Assembly: GCA_018343915.1 (NCBI GenBank) | Contig: JABRWF010000002.1 | Span: 5,456,001 to 5,520,000, forward strand | Origin: Agroathelia rolfsii | Taxonomy: Eukaryota; Basidiomycota; Agaricomycetes; Amylocorticiales; Amylocorticiaceae | Length of the DNA stretch: 64,000 nucleotides | Direction: 5' to 3' | Shown here: in pieces, positions 11,971 to 23,462 of the stretch | How positions within the stretch are numbered: the stretch's first letter is position 1 | How the letters are laid out: each line of letters opens with the position of its first letter | Made by a program: the position numbers and the translations under genes | The notes under the pieces: model-generated | The model's database searches: none | The model's input: only the letters and a program-made list of their open reading frames with translations | Told to the model about the DNA's origin: nothing

Positions 11971-12380
11971 CCTCCCTGAGTGCTGGAATTGCAAACTTAT
12001 AGTACGATAGGCGTCGATAGCAGACAAAAAGCCGAGAAGAGAGGAGGGAACTTGAAATGATTATCAAATGGCAAGGACGACAACATGGATAAATAACCAC
12101 TCTAGTGCGTATCTCTAAGTACTAAGCTGAAGGGATATGAAATTACTCGGGCAGGATCAATACAACCCTGGTTGAGAACTCCACATCGAGTGTTGTCCGA
12201 TGGCGGTCATGACGTAAGTAGCAAAGGCAAATTGACTCACTGGCATCGATTGATAGAACCATATTCAGGGCATACCTATCAATTGCGATGAAACAGGATC
12301 AAATGAACACATAAAATTAAAGAGTTGTATCAGCGTCTACGCTCAACTTGGTATGCAGTGAGCTAGGTATGTCACAGTAC
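9905..12380 (-). repeat. Right arm of the inverted duplication
   Basis: Reverse complement of this segment aligns collinearly with 540-2990 (blocks listed there). It contains the second DUF6534-like copy, read on the - strand from 11970. Confidence 0.75.
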
Positions 12381-12544
12381 GGGATCTTGTAATTGATTTT
12401 AAGTATGTTCGCTTGCTTTGAGTTTTGAGTTGACAATGCAACTTCTAAGGCTGGCAAAGTTACTTCTCATCAGCAATATGATTTTATTGTATTCATGGGC
12501 TGTAAAAGTCCTATCTATGCTATGCTAATCTATCATCGAAATTT

Positions 12545-12755
12545 TTGAATCCGAGTGTTTGAGCCGCCTTGGCAAGTGTCGTTGTTCCATCTGTGTCTTG
12601 GTACCGAACTCCGTTCTCATTTCTCTTCACGATAATTGTGTTATCTTTTTAGTATAAATAGAGGTAAATTTTACTTGATGTATTCCATGTGTTTGTACCC
12701 TTACACGTATTCAATCAAGCGTTTTGCCCGTGTTAGGCTACGTGCCGCGTCTAAT
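12545..12755 (-). repeat. Direct repeat B, copy 2 (coding relic)
   Basis: Second copy of the block at 9638-9870, same orientation. On the - strand it keeps a longer open exon (peptide with DNTIIVKRNENGVRYQ and then GTTTLAKAAQTLGFK) than copy 1. The two B copies bracket the inverted DUF6534 arm at distances of about 35 and 165 bp. Confidence 0.55.
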
Positions 12756-14283
12756 TTTGACACAGGGCATTATATGGTAGTTGATACCATAAATAGTCCA
12801 AATGGTAAAAGCAAAAGGATGTACGCACAAATAAAAAATGTATCATTTCGCATAGTGGAGGCAATCGGAAGTGGTAAAAATTTCACGCAGAGGATACAAG
12901 ATTTATGGCGGGGTCAAAAGTTAATGATGATCTCATATAGTTTGAAACTTATGTAAGTATCGTTTTATTGATGTGCCGGTGAAGTCACCAGCCATAATCA
13001 CGGCGGGGGGTTTCAAATGATATTCGCATTAACAGATGAGAAACGACCATATGATTGGCTAAGACTCATTTGCCAATCGGATAAGGGCAAATACCATTTG
13101 AAATCCCCCGCTGTGAATGTGTGGCATCACTACGCCATTGGAATTGAGGGTTGCTTAGGTGACAACTTTGTATCAGGATACCAACAGGAAAGGCCCAACA
13201 TAAATTAAATAAACTGCGAGTGACAGATCCAGAAAAAATTTGAATGGCAGAAACAAAAGTTTGGCGTCTGTCCTGCACACACTGTTGATTTTTGCAGTAT
13301 TTCGTCCAGCCCTAACATAAGGCTGAATTATCAAAGCATGATTGATACCAATGTCCTACTTTTATATATATATCTAAAAATAATTGGCCAATTAACTGAG
13401 ATGAAGCTGATATTGACTATTACATTCTTGCGCCATTTTCTCATAGCTGCACGAATTATTGATATTTAATATTCTTGACTGGAATGTTGGTGACGTGTAT
13501 ATATATCATCCCTGAGGCCTGTGAAACGATTAACTTGCTCATCAATTTCCCGAGCAACGATACTTCAGGTTATTTTTTATTTTAGGAGTAGCGTAAATAC
13601 GTGCATCGCTCCCACTGGCCATTATGCCTCTTGATATATCTAATGAAGCTTACATTCACTACTTTCGTCTGAGCTTTCGGCAGACTCGTATGTCATTCCA
13701 TGTAGCCATATTTTTAGTTTGATCCCTTCTTAATCCCCACTCCAAGAATAACCCTTCGTAGAAACTTAAATTCACCGTACCTCCAATAGATTCCGTAGCG
13801 CACTTCAAAGGCAAGGAGAGGGTGGCTCTCCTGAAAAGGTAGAGTTATAAAGCGCATCTACTCCGGTTAAAGATAGGTGAAAAAAAATACATGTTGTTTG
13901 TATCCATGTCTGACATGGTTATCAGCTCATCCCAGAGCTTAAGAAGAAATAACAAAATGTATATTTGATTACTATCTCCAACATTGCTTAAAGTAGCCTG
14001 AGAAGGTGTATGGTGTAGCAAGAAATATATGTATGATGAGGGTTGTAGACGAATGAATTCCTGGGGTAATGCGCTTTAAAGGCCCAAGTATGAAAGCTTC
14101 GTTGTCGGTTTCATTCCATGTGACCGTGAGAATCCGACAAAATGCGGGCTTTGTTAGCACCGCCGCTAAAGTAAATTCAATTTTTTTTTTTTACCATCAC
14201 TGGCTCAAGTCTCCAAGATCAACGTTCATTCAGGGGGCTCTCTATTAGTATTCGACTCGCACTATGAATTATTCAAGGCCTGC
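12756..14283. other. Repeat-rich spacer
   Basis: AT-rich sequence between the second B and second A repeats. The + strand frame to 12956 has no recognised domain, no partner exon and overlaps repeat B. Nothing else is supportable. Confidence 0.4.
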
Positions 14284-14610
14284 ATGCTACGTGACTCTGC
14301 GCGTTTTTATCAATAGTGTTTCAATCGTTACCATCCTCGTTTCCGCGTCTAACACCTAGGCAACTTGATTATTAAATACCCCTTTATTCGACCATCTAAT
14401 AACCATCTACAGACCTCGTCTGGTTTACTCATGTCTGCCTTTGGCTTGTATATATTCCTAACGAAGAAGTTATGATTGTACAGCTATATCTACGACGGTA
14501 TTCTGTGTCTGTACCTGTCACTCCGCTCACTTGTCGCGTCACTTGAAATTTCCATGCTACAGTTTTTCTAGTTACTTCATATCTACATATCTTCATACAG
14601 ACTGAGTTAT
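14284..14610 (+). repeat. Direct repeat A, copy 2
   Basis: Second copy of 9309-9585, same orientation, longer by internal insertions. A - strand frame at 14429-14665 runs through it but is broken in copy 1, so I do not call it a gene. Confidence 0.6.
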
Positions 14611-15117
14611 AAAGCCCTGGTGGAATTGGCCCTCCTGTATCTCTCTCCCACTCTTGGAATTTCACAAGACTTGTTGGCCCTGCCTCTTCTGGGTATTATT
14701 ACATGTTTTTTACTCTGAAGCTTTCCTGCATTTGAATAAGGGCTTTCAAACCTGTTGACTCAAAGGCAGATTCAAGCTCCAATTCAGCCAGATGAGAATC
14801 GTATTTTGAAGCGAATTCGAATCGGTGAAGTGACTCGCGAGCTGCATCAGCCCGCTTCGCCCATTCAAAATTCAGATTTGCATGATTTCTGCCGAAGGAG
14901 GCACGATGCCCAAATTGGTGCCTTTGGTATGAGTCTCAGAGCTGGAGCCTCACGTTCCTCTCTCCGGAACCACTAATATCCCCCGTTGGCTTTCCCTTTT
15001 TCAATGCACTCACACTCTATGATTGGAATACCAGAATATGCTTGAAGATTTACTTGTGTGACGAGGCATTTGTGATACTTCTCTCTATGCCTAAATCCGG
15101 GTACTGCTGCTGCTTTT

Positions 15118-15365
15118 GCGCCTGATACCAATACTACCATGACTGCGTTCCCGCATTATTCCGAGGCTTGTGCCCATGGTATTCCATACCACGGCCGCAC
15201 AGTGTTATCATTTCTGCCTATGCATTTATTGCTGCTGCTGCTGCTGAGTGTGTGCCTGGTATTTCATACCAAGGCTACACCACCATCTTCTGCCTATGCA
15301 TTTATTGCTAGGACTTGCTGCTGCCGAACATGTACCTAGTATTTTATACTACGGCTAAATTACTG
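15118..15365 (+). repeat. Imperfect tandem repeat with a GCT run
   Basis: About three imperfect copies of a unit near 85 bp. Each carries a GTATT(C/T)CATACC-like start, a CTGCCTATGCATTTATTGCT core in the first two, and CTGCTG stretches; the first copy has (GCT)5 near 15230. No reading frame is conserved between units. Confidence 0.55.
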
Positions 15366-15461
15366 CTTCTTGCCTGCGCCTGCGCACTCTGGGCTTTGCT
15401 GCGATTGATTTTGCGCTCAGTGAGAGGACATCATAGCTGTGCACTAATTCACACCCCATTT

Positions 15462-15941
15462 CTACATGCATTGAGATGATACTGTGACTGCCTCATAACC
15501 GTGGTAGGCTAGTAGCAACCACCATCTAGCAAGGATTACATCTCCTAGATATTGTGGGGATTGATGCTTGCGTTGATACACTTCTACACTACGGGAACCC
15601 TCTCTCTCCGCATAGGTTTCTATCTGGCCAGGGTTTGAAAAGCGCTTCACGCTTTCCACCCATCCATTACCGCTGCTACTCTCTGCATAAAGGCTAGCCG
15701 GCCCATTAAGCAACGCGAAAGACGGTCCTCCTCTCCCATTGACCTCTGGCATTTCCACTATCCTTGCTTCCCCCCTAGCACATGCCAACCTGCTTTTACT
15801 GATAGAAAAAATCGTTTTTATACTCATATTAAACAAACAAAATGCTAGAAATGTTCTGGAGATCCTATGTTTATGTAGGAAGGCTATGAGAAATGCTGCG
15901 AAAACACCCATGTGAGATAATTGAAAAATGGCATAGACCAT
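15462..15941 (-). CDS. Unrecognised 159-aa open frame
   Basis: A single open frame from a real ATG (15941). Residues 1-50 are hydrophobic with two possible membrane segments (VFAAFLIAFLHKHRI, TFLAFCLFNMSIKTIFSI); the rest is polar and unremarkable. I recognise no family. It stands alone in repeat-rich DNA, has no splice partner I could find, and its length could arise by chance. It may be an old gene fragment. Confidence 0.2.
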   Translation of the reverse strand: MVYAIFQLSHMGVFAAFLIAFLHKHRISRTFLAFCLFNMSIKTIFSISKSRLACARGEARIVEMPEVNGRGGPSFALLNGPASLYAESSSGNGWVESVKRFSNPGQIETYAEREGSRSVEVYQRKHQSPQYLGDVILARWWLLLAYHGYEAVTVSSQCM

Positions 15942-16465
15942 ACTGGAAATCGCTTAGGATGACACGGTAGTAATGAGTCTTATTTCTTTAGTAGAAATTT
16001 GTGGGAAATGGTTTATGAATCGTGTCGTTTGGTCCTGCAACATTGTTCATTCAACTATTGATTCCGCTTACTGAGTCGAGGCTAAATCATATTTTGGATC
16101 GCCCTCTGAATCGACAGGCTTGATTGCCACTATTACAAAAAGAACATAAAGAGAATATTTCATTGATCCATTCTTTTATTGATGTAGCAAAGTAATATAC
16201 AACGACGGACATTCTTTCTCATAACATACAAGCGAGTCAACCAACAAAAAAAAAGGAAATAGGCGAAGAAATAAGCCGGGTATTTTACGAAAAAAGGAGA
16301 AAGAGAAAAAAGGGCCAAGAATACACGCCACTCATTTCATACAGATCATTACCCACTTCTCTTCGCTTTCGTCGTCAAACGGCATCAGATATCGCAGGAG
16401 AGAAACAAAAAAGATCAAAGCACAAAAGAGAAAGATAGCCGACGACGATATAGCGTGATTCACTT

Positions 16466-19425
16466 CTACGCGTTGGTGGTGTTAGCAGCAGCGGTGTTGG
16501 TGTTGTTGTTGCCAGAGATATTGGCGGGGTCATTGGCCGAAGTGGGGCTGGTCGCGTTCGCACCTGTGTCGACGCTGGTGTTCTTGGCATTCGGGCCGAC
16601 AATGCTGAAACTAGAGATGGAAAAGGTAAGCACCAATTCTTTTGATGACCCGTAACCGAATCAACTTACGCATCACTACGCCAGCCCTCACCGCGAGCAG
16701 CCAACTCGTCCTTCTCGCTCGTGCGGTTCACCCATCCGGACGGGTGGCCACTCTGAACGACCGAGTTGCGCTTGTTAGAGACGACCTTGAATTGCGAGCT
16801 GGAGGTGGACATCTTGGAGGAGACCTCATCCTGCTTGCGCTTGAAGAGCTAAAGGGAATGTAAATAATTATGTCCTAGAATGATGAACGGCAAAAGCAAA
16901 TACTTACATCCTTCAACGCCTGCGTCCTCGTCATCTCGTCGCTCGTCTTGGCCTGCTCCATACGGTCGCGTACACCGACGAGTTGACCATCGACATACTC
17001 CAAACCAGTCGTGATCGCGTCCTCAAGCGCCTTCTTAATCTGGCGCTTAACCAATCCACCCGCGAGGGGCTTGAGCATCTTGTAAAGCGTATCGTGCTTC
17101 GAGTCGCGGATACTGAACGCCAAGTTATCAACCTTGACGACAACGTTCTTGACCTTGAACACACTGCTGCGGTCCTTGCCTGCGCCGACAAGGTGCGCCG
17201 TCGCCGTGAGACCGGAACCGCCAATGAGCACGTCAGCAAGACCAGAGTCAGTCATCTTGGGGATGCCCGACTTCTTGCGGAAGTAGAATGCGACGTCGCG
17301 CATGTCCGCCTGAATCTGGCTGAATGTAAGCGTAAACTCGTGGCGGCCCTCATCAGCGATAGCATTGTACGGCGAGAACTTGACGAAGTTGTGCGCCTCG
17401 ACGGAGACGATGTTCGGGAACAGGTTCCGGCCTGAGAGAGTGAGATTCTCGACGACGAGGTCCAATGAGTCGTCCGTGTATTCGATGCGCGGGATGGGGA
17501 TATACCCGACCTGGTCAACGAGCGTGGGGAGGATGACGCGGCGGATGTCGCTCCATAGCTCGGGCTTGAACTTGAGCCCGCCCTCGCTATCAAACAGAAG
17601 GTCCTTCGTCAGTCGCGCCCAATCATCGCCGAAGCGCGCATTGAGCGGGTCCTGGCCCATGGCGCCGAACCAGTTGCCGATGCTATCAAATAGACGGTCA
17701 AAGTGTCCCTTGTACTTGACATCATAGAACTGGCGCCCATTCTCGCGGATCTCGCGGCCTTCACTGTTGCACCTTGGCTCGAGCACAAAGCCAGGCTCGA
17801 GTAACACCCTGCGCGAGTAGGCATCGAGGGACTTGAACCATGACCTGAGTCCCTCATCCTTGTTGGCGTCATCGATGAGCACGTTGAGGGCATCAAGGAT
17901 GACATCGAGTGATTGGCCGTTGGCGAAGCGCTCGAGGAGCGTGCGCAGCTCGCGCATGGCCTGGTTCACGGCCGGGTCCGAGGTAAGGTCGCTCGTCGCG
18001 CTGTGGCCGTGGCCTGCGACGGTGCGTGCATGACCGGCGTACTGCTCAAGATAGGAGAGCAACCATTGCAGGGACTCCTGGTAGTCCTGGTGCTTCTGGC
18101 ACTCGATGATGACCTTCTTGCCACGGTAGATGAACTGGTCGCGACGCTCTTCGGGGAAGTATTCCTCAGTGAGGAACTCCTTGCCGCGGTTCCAGTGGTC
18201 GGACGCACGGTCCTTGTGTTGTTGAGGAATGCGGTCGTTGACGTTGTCCTGTATATGACGTCATACCAGTGAGCCGTTGCTAAAGTGGCCTCTAAAGGAA
18301 GAAACTTACACGGAAGCCACGCAGCCTGTCTCTGAAACCCATCTTTTTCTCTTGGACCTCCTCGTCACTGAGGCCTTCATTGGCTGCACGGTCGGCGGTG
18401 GCAGAGGCCTCGTTGGCAGCTTGGCCCTTGACCTCTTCCTTGCGCTCCAATCCAGCCTGGGCAACATTCTCAGCACGCGATCTGCCTTGGTCATATGCGC
18501 TAGCGCCGGACTGGACTGTGCCGTCTTCGTGCTTGATCTGAGCGCCAGTGCCGATATCGTCATGAGGGTGTTGGGTAACAGTCTTGTCCGTGCCGGGAAC
18601 CTTGGCGCTTAACACGGGCGTCTCATTGTTCTCTGCGACACGGCCACCCTCAGTGATGAATTGATCACGTGGGGCTGGCTCGTCGGTCTGTGCCAGACGC
18701 TCAGGGTCGGGTGCGATACCGGTAGCAGCCTTGGCAGCACCCTTGGCGAGCAAATCGCGACCGATGAGAGAGAAATCGGAAAGTAGCTTGCGGACCTCAG
18801 AGTTGGTCAAGACGAGATTGAGGATGGTGCGCAGATGTCTGACGGCTGCACGTGATGATCGGAAATTGAAAGATGAGTATATGCGCTTATGACGTCATCA
18901 CGCGATCTAGGGGGGCGAAAAGAGCACTTGCTTACCTTGCTGGCTCTCTGACCTGGCCTGCTCCCTATCGACGGGGAGGACTTCATTGGGATCACGCTTG
19001 GCAGAATCGTACTCGACATCGCGTGTGTGCCAGACGAAGTTTTGGAAGAGCTCGTCTGCGTTTTTCTCTGCAACGATGACGCGCGCCGTCTCGATGATGT
19101 CACGCGTGTCCTGGATCAACTTGCGACCCTCTGATGAGAGGGCGTCGACGTCGACCGGAGAGTTAGCGAGGACATATTGCAGTGTCTCATCGATTTGAGC
19201 GTTGGATGGCATGCGACCTTGACGGAAGGCCTGGATAACGCCATAGAGTCGGATCTAAACAAATGAGAGCGTTGAGTCTTTCCACGAGACCATCTCTGAT
19301 AAAACTGATAAACGACATACCTTGCGATCGACATCGGCGTCCTTCTTTGCGGAGTCGACCGGATCGACGACAGATCCACCGGCAGGGTTGGGTGAAATGT
19401 CTTTTCTGGCTGTTGGGAGAGACAT
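16466..19425 (-). CDS. HAM1-like protein (HAM1 N- and C-terminal domains)
   Basis: Six exons, complement(join(16466..16610, 16670..16848, 16908..18248, 18310..18845, 18936..19254, 19321..19425)), 874 aa. The N-terminal half (IRLYGVIQAFRQGRMPSNAQ, later KLLSDFSLIGRDLLA) and the C-terminal half (long beta-rich stretch with NLTLSGRNLFPN and FYFRKKSGIPKM) match the fungal HAM1-like N and C domain arrangement. The C-terminal part is thought to share the BPI/LBP lipid-binding fold, so a lipid-associated role is plausible; no reaction is known to me. The middle (about residues 170-280) is charged and low in hydrophobics. The tail is Asn/Thr-rich. An alternative acceptor 6 nt into the last exon cannot be excluded. 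G+C is higher here than in the flanks, typical of a conserved gene. Confidence 0.87.
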
Positions 19426-19429
19426 TATG

Positions 19430-20060
19430 GTAGATGAAGATTAGAATTTAGATTGTAATAGTAGTAGTGGAATTCGTCGTAGAAGTCGTAGAGAGGGGTA
19501 TTATGGGGGAAGATGTGAGTAAGAAGGGGATGACGACGACGGGTCGGTTTAAGTACTGCTGGACGTCATTGGGTCCCTAGAAGAGCGATGACGCAGTGGG
19601 CAGCGTCATGTGCGCGTCGCCCCTCATCGTCCTCTCCCTCTTCTTGTCAATCGACTCCATCATTCTCATTTCTTGCAAATTTCTTAGCTGGCTGGAACTG
19701 ATATCAACGACGTCATCCATGGTCTACAATCGGGCCCGGGCAGGCTGTGTGCCTAATAGCGTGCTACTGGGAAAGGGCATCATCAAAAACACAACACCCA
19801 CTTGGCATGCAGCATGGAGACGGCGTGAAAAACACAGAGCTATCTAGCGCCATCTGTGGTTTACTAGATCCCACTCATGACGACATAGACCCTATACCAC
19901 TCTCCACATTGATAAGAACTAGAAGTCTGCGGATTTTCTACGGCCTCGTGGGCTTCTCGCTTCTATTCATGAAAGTGGACGGATGCACATAATAATAGGA
20001 TACTACTATTGGTGTTACAAGGAAATACCTCTACCTATCTGTTTTCCTTCGATGCTCATG
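19430..20060. other. Intergenic region upstream of the HAM1-like gene
   Basis: It holds the HAM1-like promoter on the - strand, with several GACGTCAT-like sites (for example near 19560 and 19705). The open frames here overlap on the + strand and show no domain. No gene is supported. Confidence 0.45.
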
Positions 20061-20064
20061 CCAT

Positions 20065-20919
20065 TTAGCAGGAAAATGTAAAGCGAATGTTGGCCTGCAT
20101 TCATGTTAGTTATGGGCCACAGTCGAACAACAGGCGTGTGCTCTTACGTTGTCAGCCGAGCAACGGACGTCATCAACAATCTGAGCAGCGCCACATTCTT
20201 CATTGGTACCTACAGGATAAATATCAGGGAGTGTATTCATAATATACGCGACCTGAAAGACTTACAGTTAAATGATCCATCACAGCCGTTATAAAACTGG
20301 AAACCGCCAGGAACATTGAATCCGTTACTGCGAAAGTCGATTATAAAAATCTTGCCGGAAAATCTTCACCACTTACGGAACATATATACTAGCTGACGAG
20401 TTCCCGTTCTGTAGCGTGAACTCAAAGGTGGTACACCCCGCGCCATTTTCACCACATTCGGGGAGTAAATCGCCTGCAAATACAGTGATCAAGGGAAATG
20501 TAGAAATACGTCAGAGTTCAAAATTACCCGTTTCAAGATATCTAGAGTTATATGCGTTAGCGCAGTCTCTACGTCGAGAAAAGAAAAATACTTACGCATA
20601 AGCGTCTATGATAGGACCATCAGCGGTATAAGTATTGTGTTCATCAAGTCCAAGGGGATGTCCGTTTTGTATAAGCACAGGCTAGGTAATTTCCAATATA
20701 CTTTATAGTAATTGAATGAATGTAGTATGAAGGCTACTCACGAAGCTAACAAATTCACAGCTTAAAGTAATAACTATGTTAATAAGCGACAGAACCTGTA
20801 GCGATGTAATCCATTACATACTTGTTGATGAAGCTCACAGTATGAGTCTCAGCTTTAGCAACAGCTACTGAAAAAGCAGCAACGGCAAAGGCAATCAACC
20901 GAGAGTGCAAAGCAAGCAT
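20065..20919 (-). CDS. Small secreted glycopeptide-like protein, array member 1
   Basis: Eight exons, complement(join(20065..20094, 20148..20209, 20266..20327, 20377..20473, 20528..20541, 20596..20681, 20742..20760, 20822..20919)), 155 aa. Residues 1-23 form a signal peptide (LIAFAVAAFSVAVAKA). The mature start ETHTVSF is the hallmark of a basidiomycete secreted family usually annotated as 'glycopeptide', resembling thaumatin-type beta sandwiches in spacing of cysteines. Later landmarks are GAGCTTFEFTLQNG, NVPGGFQFYNGC and a final FTFSC. The usual CGYGT after the first intron has become CEFVSF. Two exons are only 14 and 19 nt. All splice sites are canonical and the frame is open. Expected outside the cell or in the wall; activity unknown. 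Confidence 0.82.
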
Positions 20920-20988
20920 TGTCAAATGTGAATCAAACGAATTGGTTGATGGGTCTTCAGAAATTTTGGGTGTCTTTTCTATCAGCGT

Positions 20989-20996
20989 ATTTATGC
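20989..20996 (-). promoter_or_regulatory. TATA-like box, array member 1
   Basis: CATAAATA on the - strand lies about 70 nt upstream of ATG 20919. All five family members have a TATA-like element 65-90 nt before the start codon. Confidence 0.5.
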
Positions 20997-21013
20997 AATG
21001 ACGTTCTTCCAAG

Positions 21014-21033
21014 GCCGGTCCTGAGAGAAACCA
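21014..21033 (-). promoter_or_regulatory. Conserved upstream box of the array
   Basis: GGTCCTGAGAGAAACC (+ strand view) just upstream of the TATA-like box. Similar blocks sit at the same place at 22711-22726, 24414-24431 and 26722-26740. Candidate transcription-factor site. Confidence 0.4.
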
Positions 21034-21759
21034 TAATTCAGCTCAAAAGTTTCATACCTAGTCATATGGCTATATGCCACGCCAAGTATCTTGGTAAATC
21101 CGTACTACGCAAGAATATAATCATCGAGCATACCCATGGAACTTGGTAAGGCCGTGTATGACCGTGCTCCGAGGAGTGTGCTACACCCAGCAGCGTAGAC
21201 GGTCCAGAAGCTCCGCCAGCGGCAGTAAACGGATCCGGATATCATAAGGGTCAGCTGGTTGTGTCTGTTGAGCACAACGCCAAGTACTTGGCGTTCCGAA
21301 TCAGCGTTTGATACCTCCTTGATCCAGCCGGAGCGTGCGTGCACTATCACCTTTTCCTCTGAGTGGAAAACAATCAAGTATCCCTTTGAAGATGTTCTAG
21401 ATCTCCAAACAAAGATTTTGTTTTGCTGTTACGGCGTTCAAGCTACCTATCCGATTAGGTTACAAAGGACCGGGTATTGAGACTTGGGCGATGCAGACCA
21501 ATACCCTTGAAAACCATTGGGCCGAGACAGACGGATCACCAAAGTTGAGCAAAACGACACTATAATCATAAGAACATTACAGAATGTTACATTTATATGC
21601 ATATTATTCATCTAATACCTCTGCTGATAAATGTAGCTCTAGATGTGCAACAGTTCACTCTTAAATTGCCATTAAAGGCAAGAAATAACCTTCCACAGTA
21701 TACACGCATGTATTATAATGCCTATTCACATTCCTTAGCCCGACAACCATACTGGTGTC

Positions 21760-22610
21760 ATTTGGCAGAAAGTAAAGCGAGTGTCGACCTGAATACATGT
21801 CAGTAATACACCATGATTATACAGCAGACGCATACTCTTACATTTTTAGCTGCGCGATCTACTGGATGAATGTTAGGAGCACTGCAGTTTTCATTGGCGC
21901 CTGGATAAAATAAAGAGGTGGATAAGAAGAATGTTGGATTCTGGACCCGAAAAGACTTACAGTCAAAAGATCCGCTACAACCATTTTAGTATTGGGAACA
22001 TCGAATCCGTTGCTACAAAATGATGGTGGTTGATGAGGCTCTAAAGAATATGGAAGAATAATCAAAGCTTACAGAGCATAGATAGCCTCCGAGTCGCCAT
22101 TCTTAAGCGTAAACTTGAAGGTGGTGCAACCTGCACTATCATTACCACAGTCGCTGATCGAATCGCCTGTGAAATAGATCTAGAATAAGTTAAAGGGTTG
22201 TAACTATTAATCAAATCTCAAAATTACCTGTGTCAATATATCTGAAGTTATGTGTCTTAACGCAGTATATGGGTTAAGAAAGAGATGCTTGCGCATAAGT
22301 ATTTGTAATAGGGTCATATGAGGTATAAGTGTAAGATTCATCAAAACAGATAAATACGTCATCTTTCTCAAGTGAAGACTAGGACATTTCCAGTAAAACC
22401 GATATAAGTTACATGTACATATTACAAGGACCGCTCATGAAATCATGTTCATAGCTTGAAATGACGATAGCTATTAGACAATTGGCATCGTGACAATACA
22501 AAGGCAACTTACTTGTTCACGAAGCTCACAGTGTAGGTCTAAGCTTTAGTAACAACCACTGAGAAGGCAGCAGCGGCAAGTGCAATGAGATGGAAGTGCA
22601 AGGCAAGCAT
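21760..22610 (-). pseudogene. Glycopeptide-like array member 2, broken
   Basis: The 8-exon order of the family is recognisable from ATG 22610, but it carries several independent lesions. The codon after the signal peptide that is GAG in the sisters is TAG. The invariant cysteine codon of exon 2 is TAT, and the donor after exon 2 is ATGAGC instead of GTGAGC. The donor of exon 3 is GC. Exon 6 has lost about 8 bp (the GGTTTCCAGTAT region near 22000), shifting frame. The terminal Cys-stop reads into CAA ATG, losing the stop. The promoter region is still homologous to those of its neighbours. Confidence 0.8.
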
Positions 22611-22689
22611 AATAAAACGTGAAGTCGACGATGGACGATTCATGTTTGTTAAACTCGCCTTGAGAAACCATGTCTGTATTACGAGCGTG

Positions 22690-22697
22690 TTTATAAA
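22690..22697 (-). promoter_or_regulatory. TATA-like box, array member 2 (pseudogene)
   Basis: TTTATAAA about 80-87 nt upstream of the former ATG at 22610, with the conserved upstream box at 22711-22726. Confidence 0.4.
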
Positions 22698-23462
22698 ACT
22701 GCACTCCTTCGGTCCTAAGAGAAGCCGCAATTCAAGTCCAGTGCTTCATGCATGATCATGCGCCATGCCAAGTGTGATTATAGGTGTATAGAAATACAAT
22801 TAGTGTTCATAGTCATAGAATTTTGTCAAACCTTGTTCGACTGTGTTCTGAGAAGTGTGTTACACTCAGCGGGATAGGCAATGCAGAGCCTATGTCGGCG
22901 GCGCTACTAAGACTCGCACATCATTAAGCTCAGCCAGTTGGGCCTATTAGATGCTGAGTGTAACACCACGTACGCGACATTCCGGGTCTGAATCGGCGCT
23001 TGATCGAGCTTGATCCCTCATTGACTTAGCGGAAGCATACACCTTCGTTTTCACTATCTGGGAGTAAAACAACCAAGTATCCATTCAACTTTAAAGGCGT
23101 CGCAGATTCCCAAACAGGAATGGATACATGGAAATCACATTTTTGTTGAAGCGCTCAGGTCACGCAACCAGAGGACACGGTACATGCACTTAGATGACGC
23201 AGGTCAAGATGCTGAAACCATCGGGTCGTGCCGGCTCGACCGCTTAACTCAAACGAAATAACTACAAACCATAAACCTAAACAAGCAAAAAATTATATCC
23301 ACATTACCTGTGCAATAACTTCACTCAAAAATTTAGCCGTAGGTGTACAATGGCTGAATCTTAATTCCGATGGCAAGATAATAAATCTTCCACCGTTCCA
23401 CAGTGTGTGTGCATGTATTAGAATTTCTATTTACATGCGTGTTCCGTCGAGGCTCTTACTAT

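Noticed and set aside
9638..12755. LTR retrotransposon with B repeats as LTRs
   Set aside because: The interior is a DUF6534-like gene copy, not gag-pol; no primer-binding site, polypurine tract or target duplication was seen.
12636..12956. 106-aa + strand open frame
   Set aside because: It overlaps repeat B, whose conserved peptide is on the other strand; no domain and no partner exon.
16931..18208. Several long Ser/Arg-rich and + strand frames over the HAM1-like gene
   Set aside because: They are antisense or shifted readings of a GC-rich conserved exon; only the 447-codon frame fits splice sites and family.
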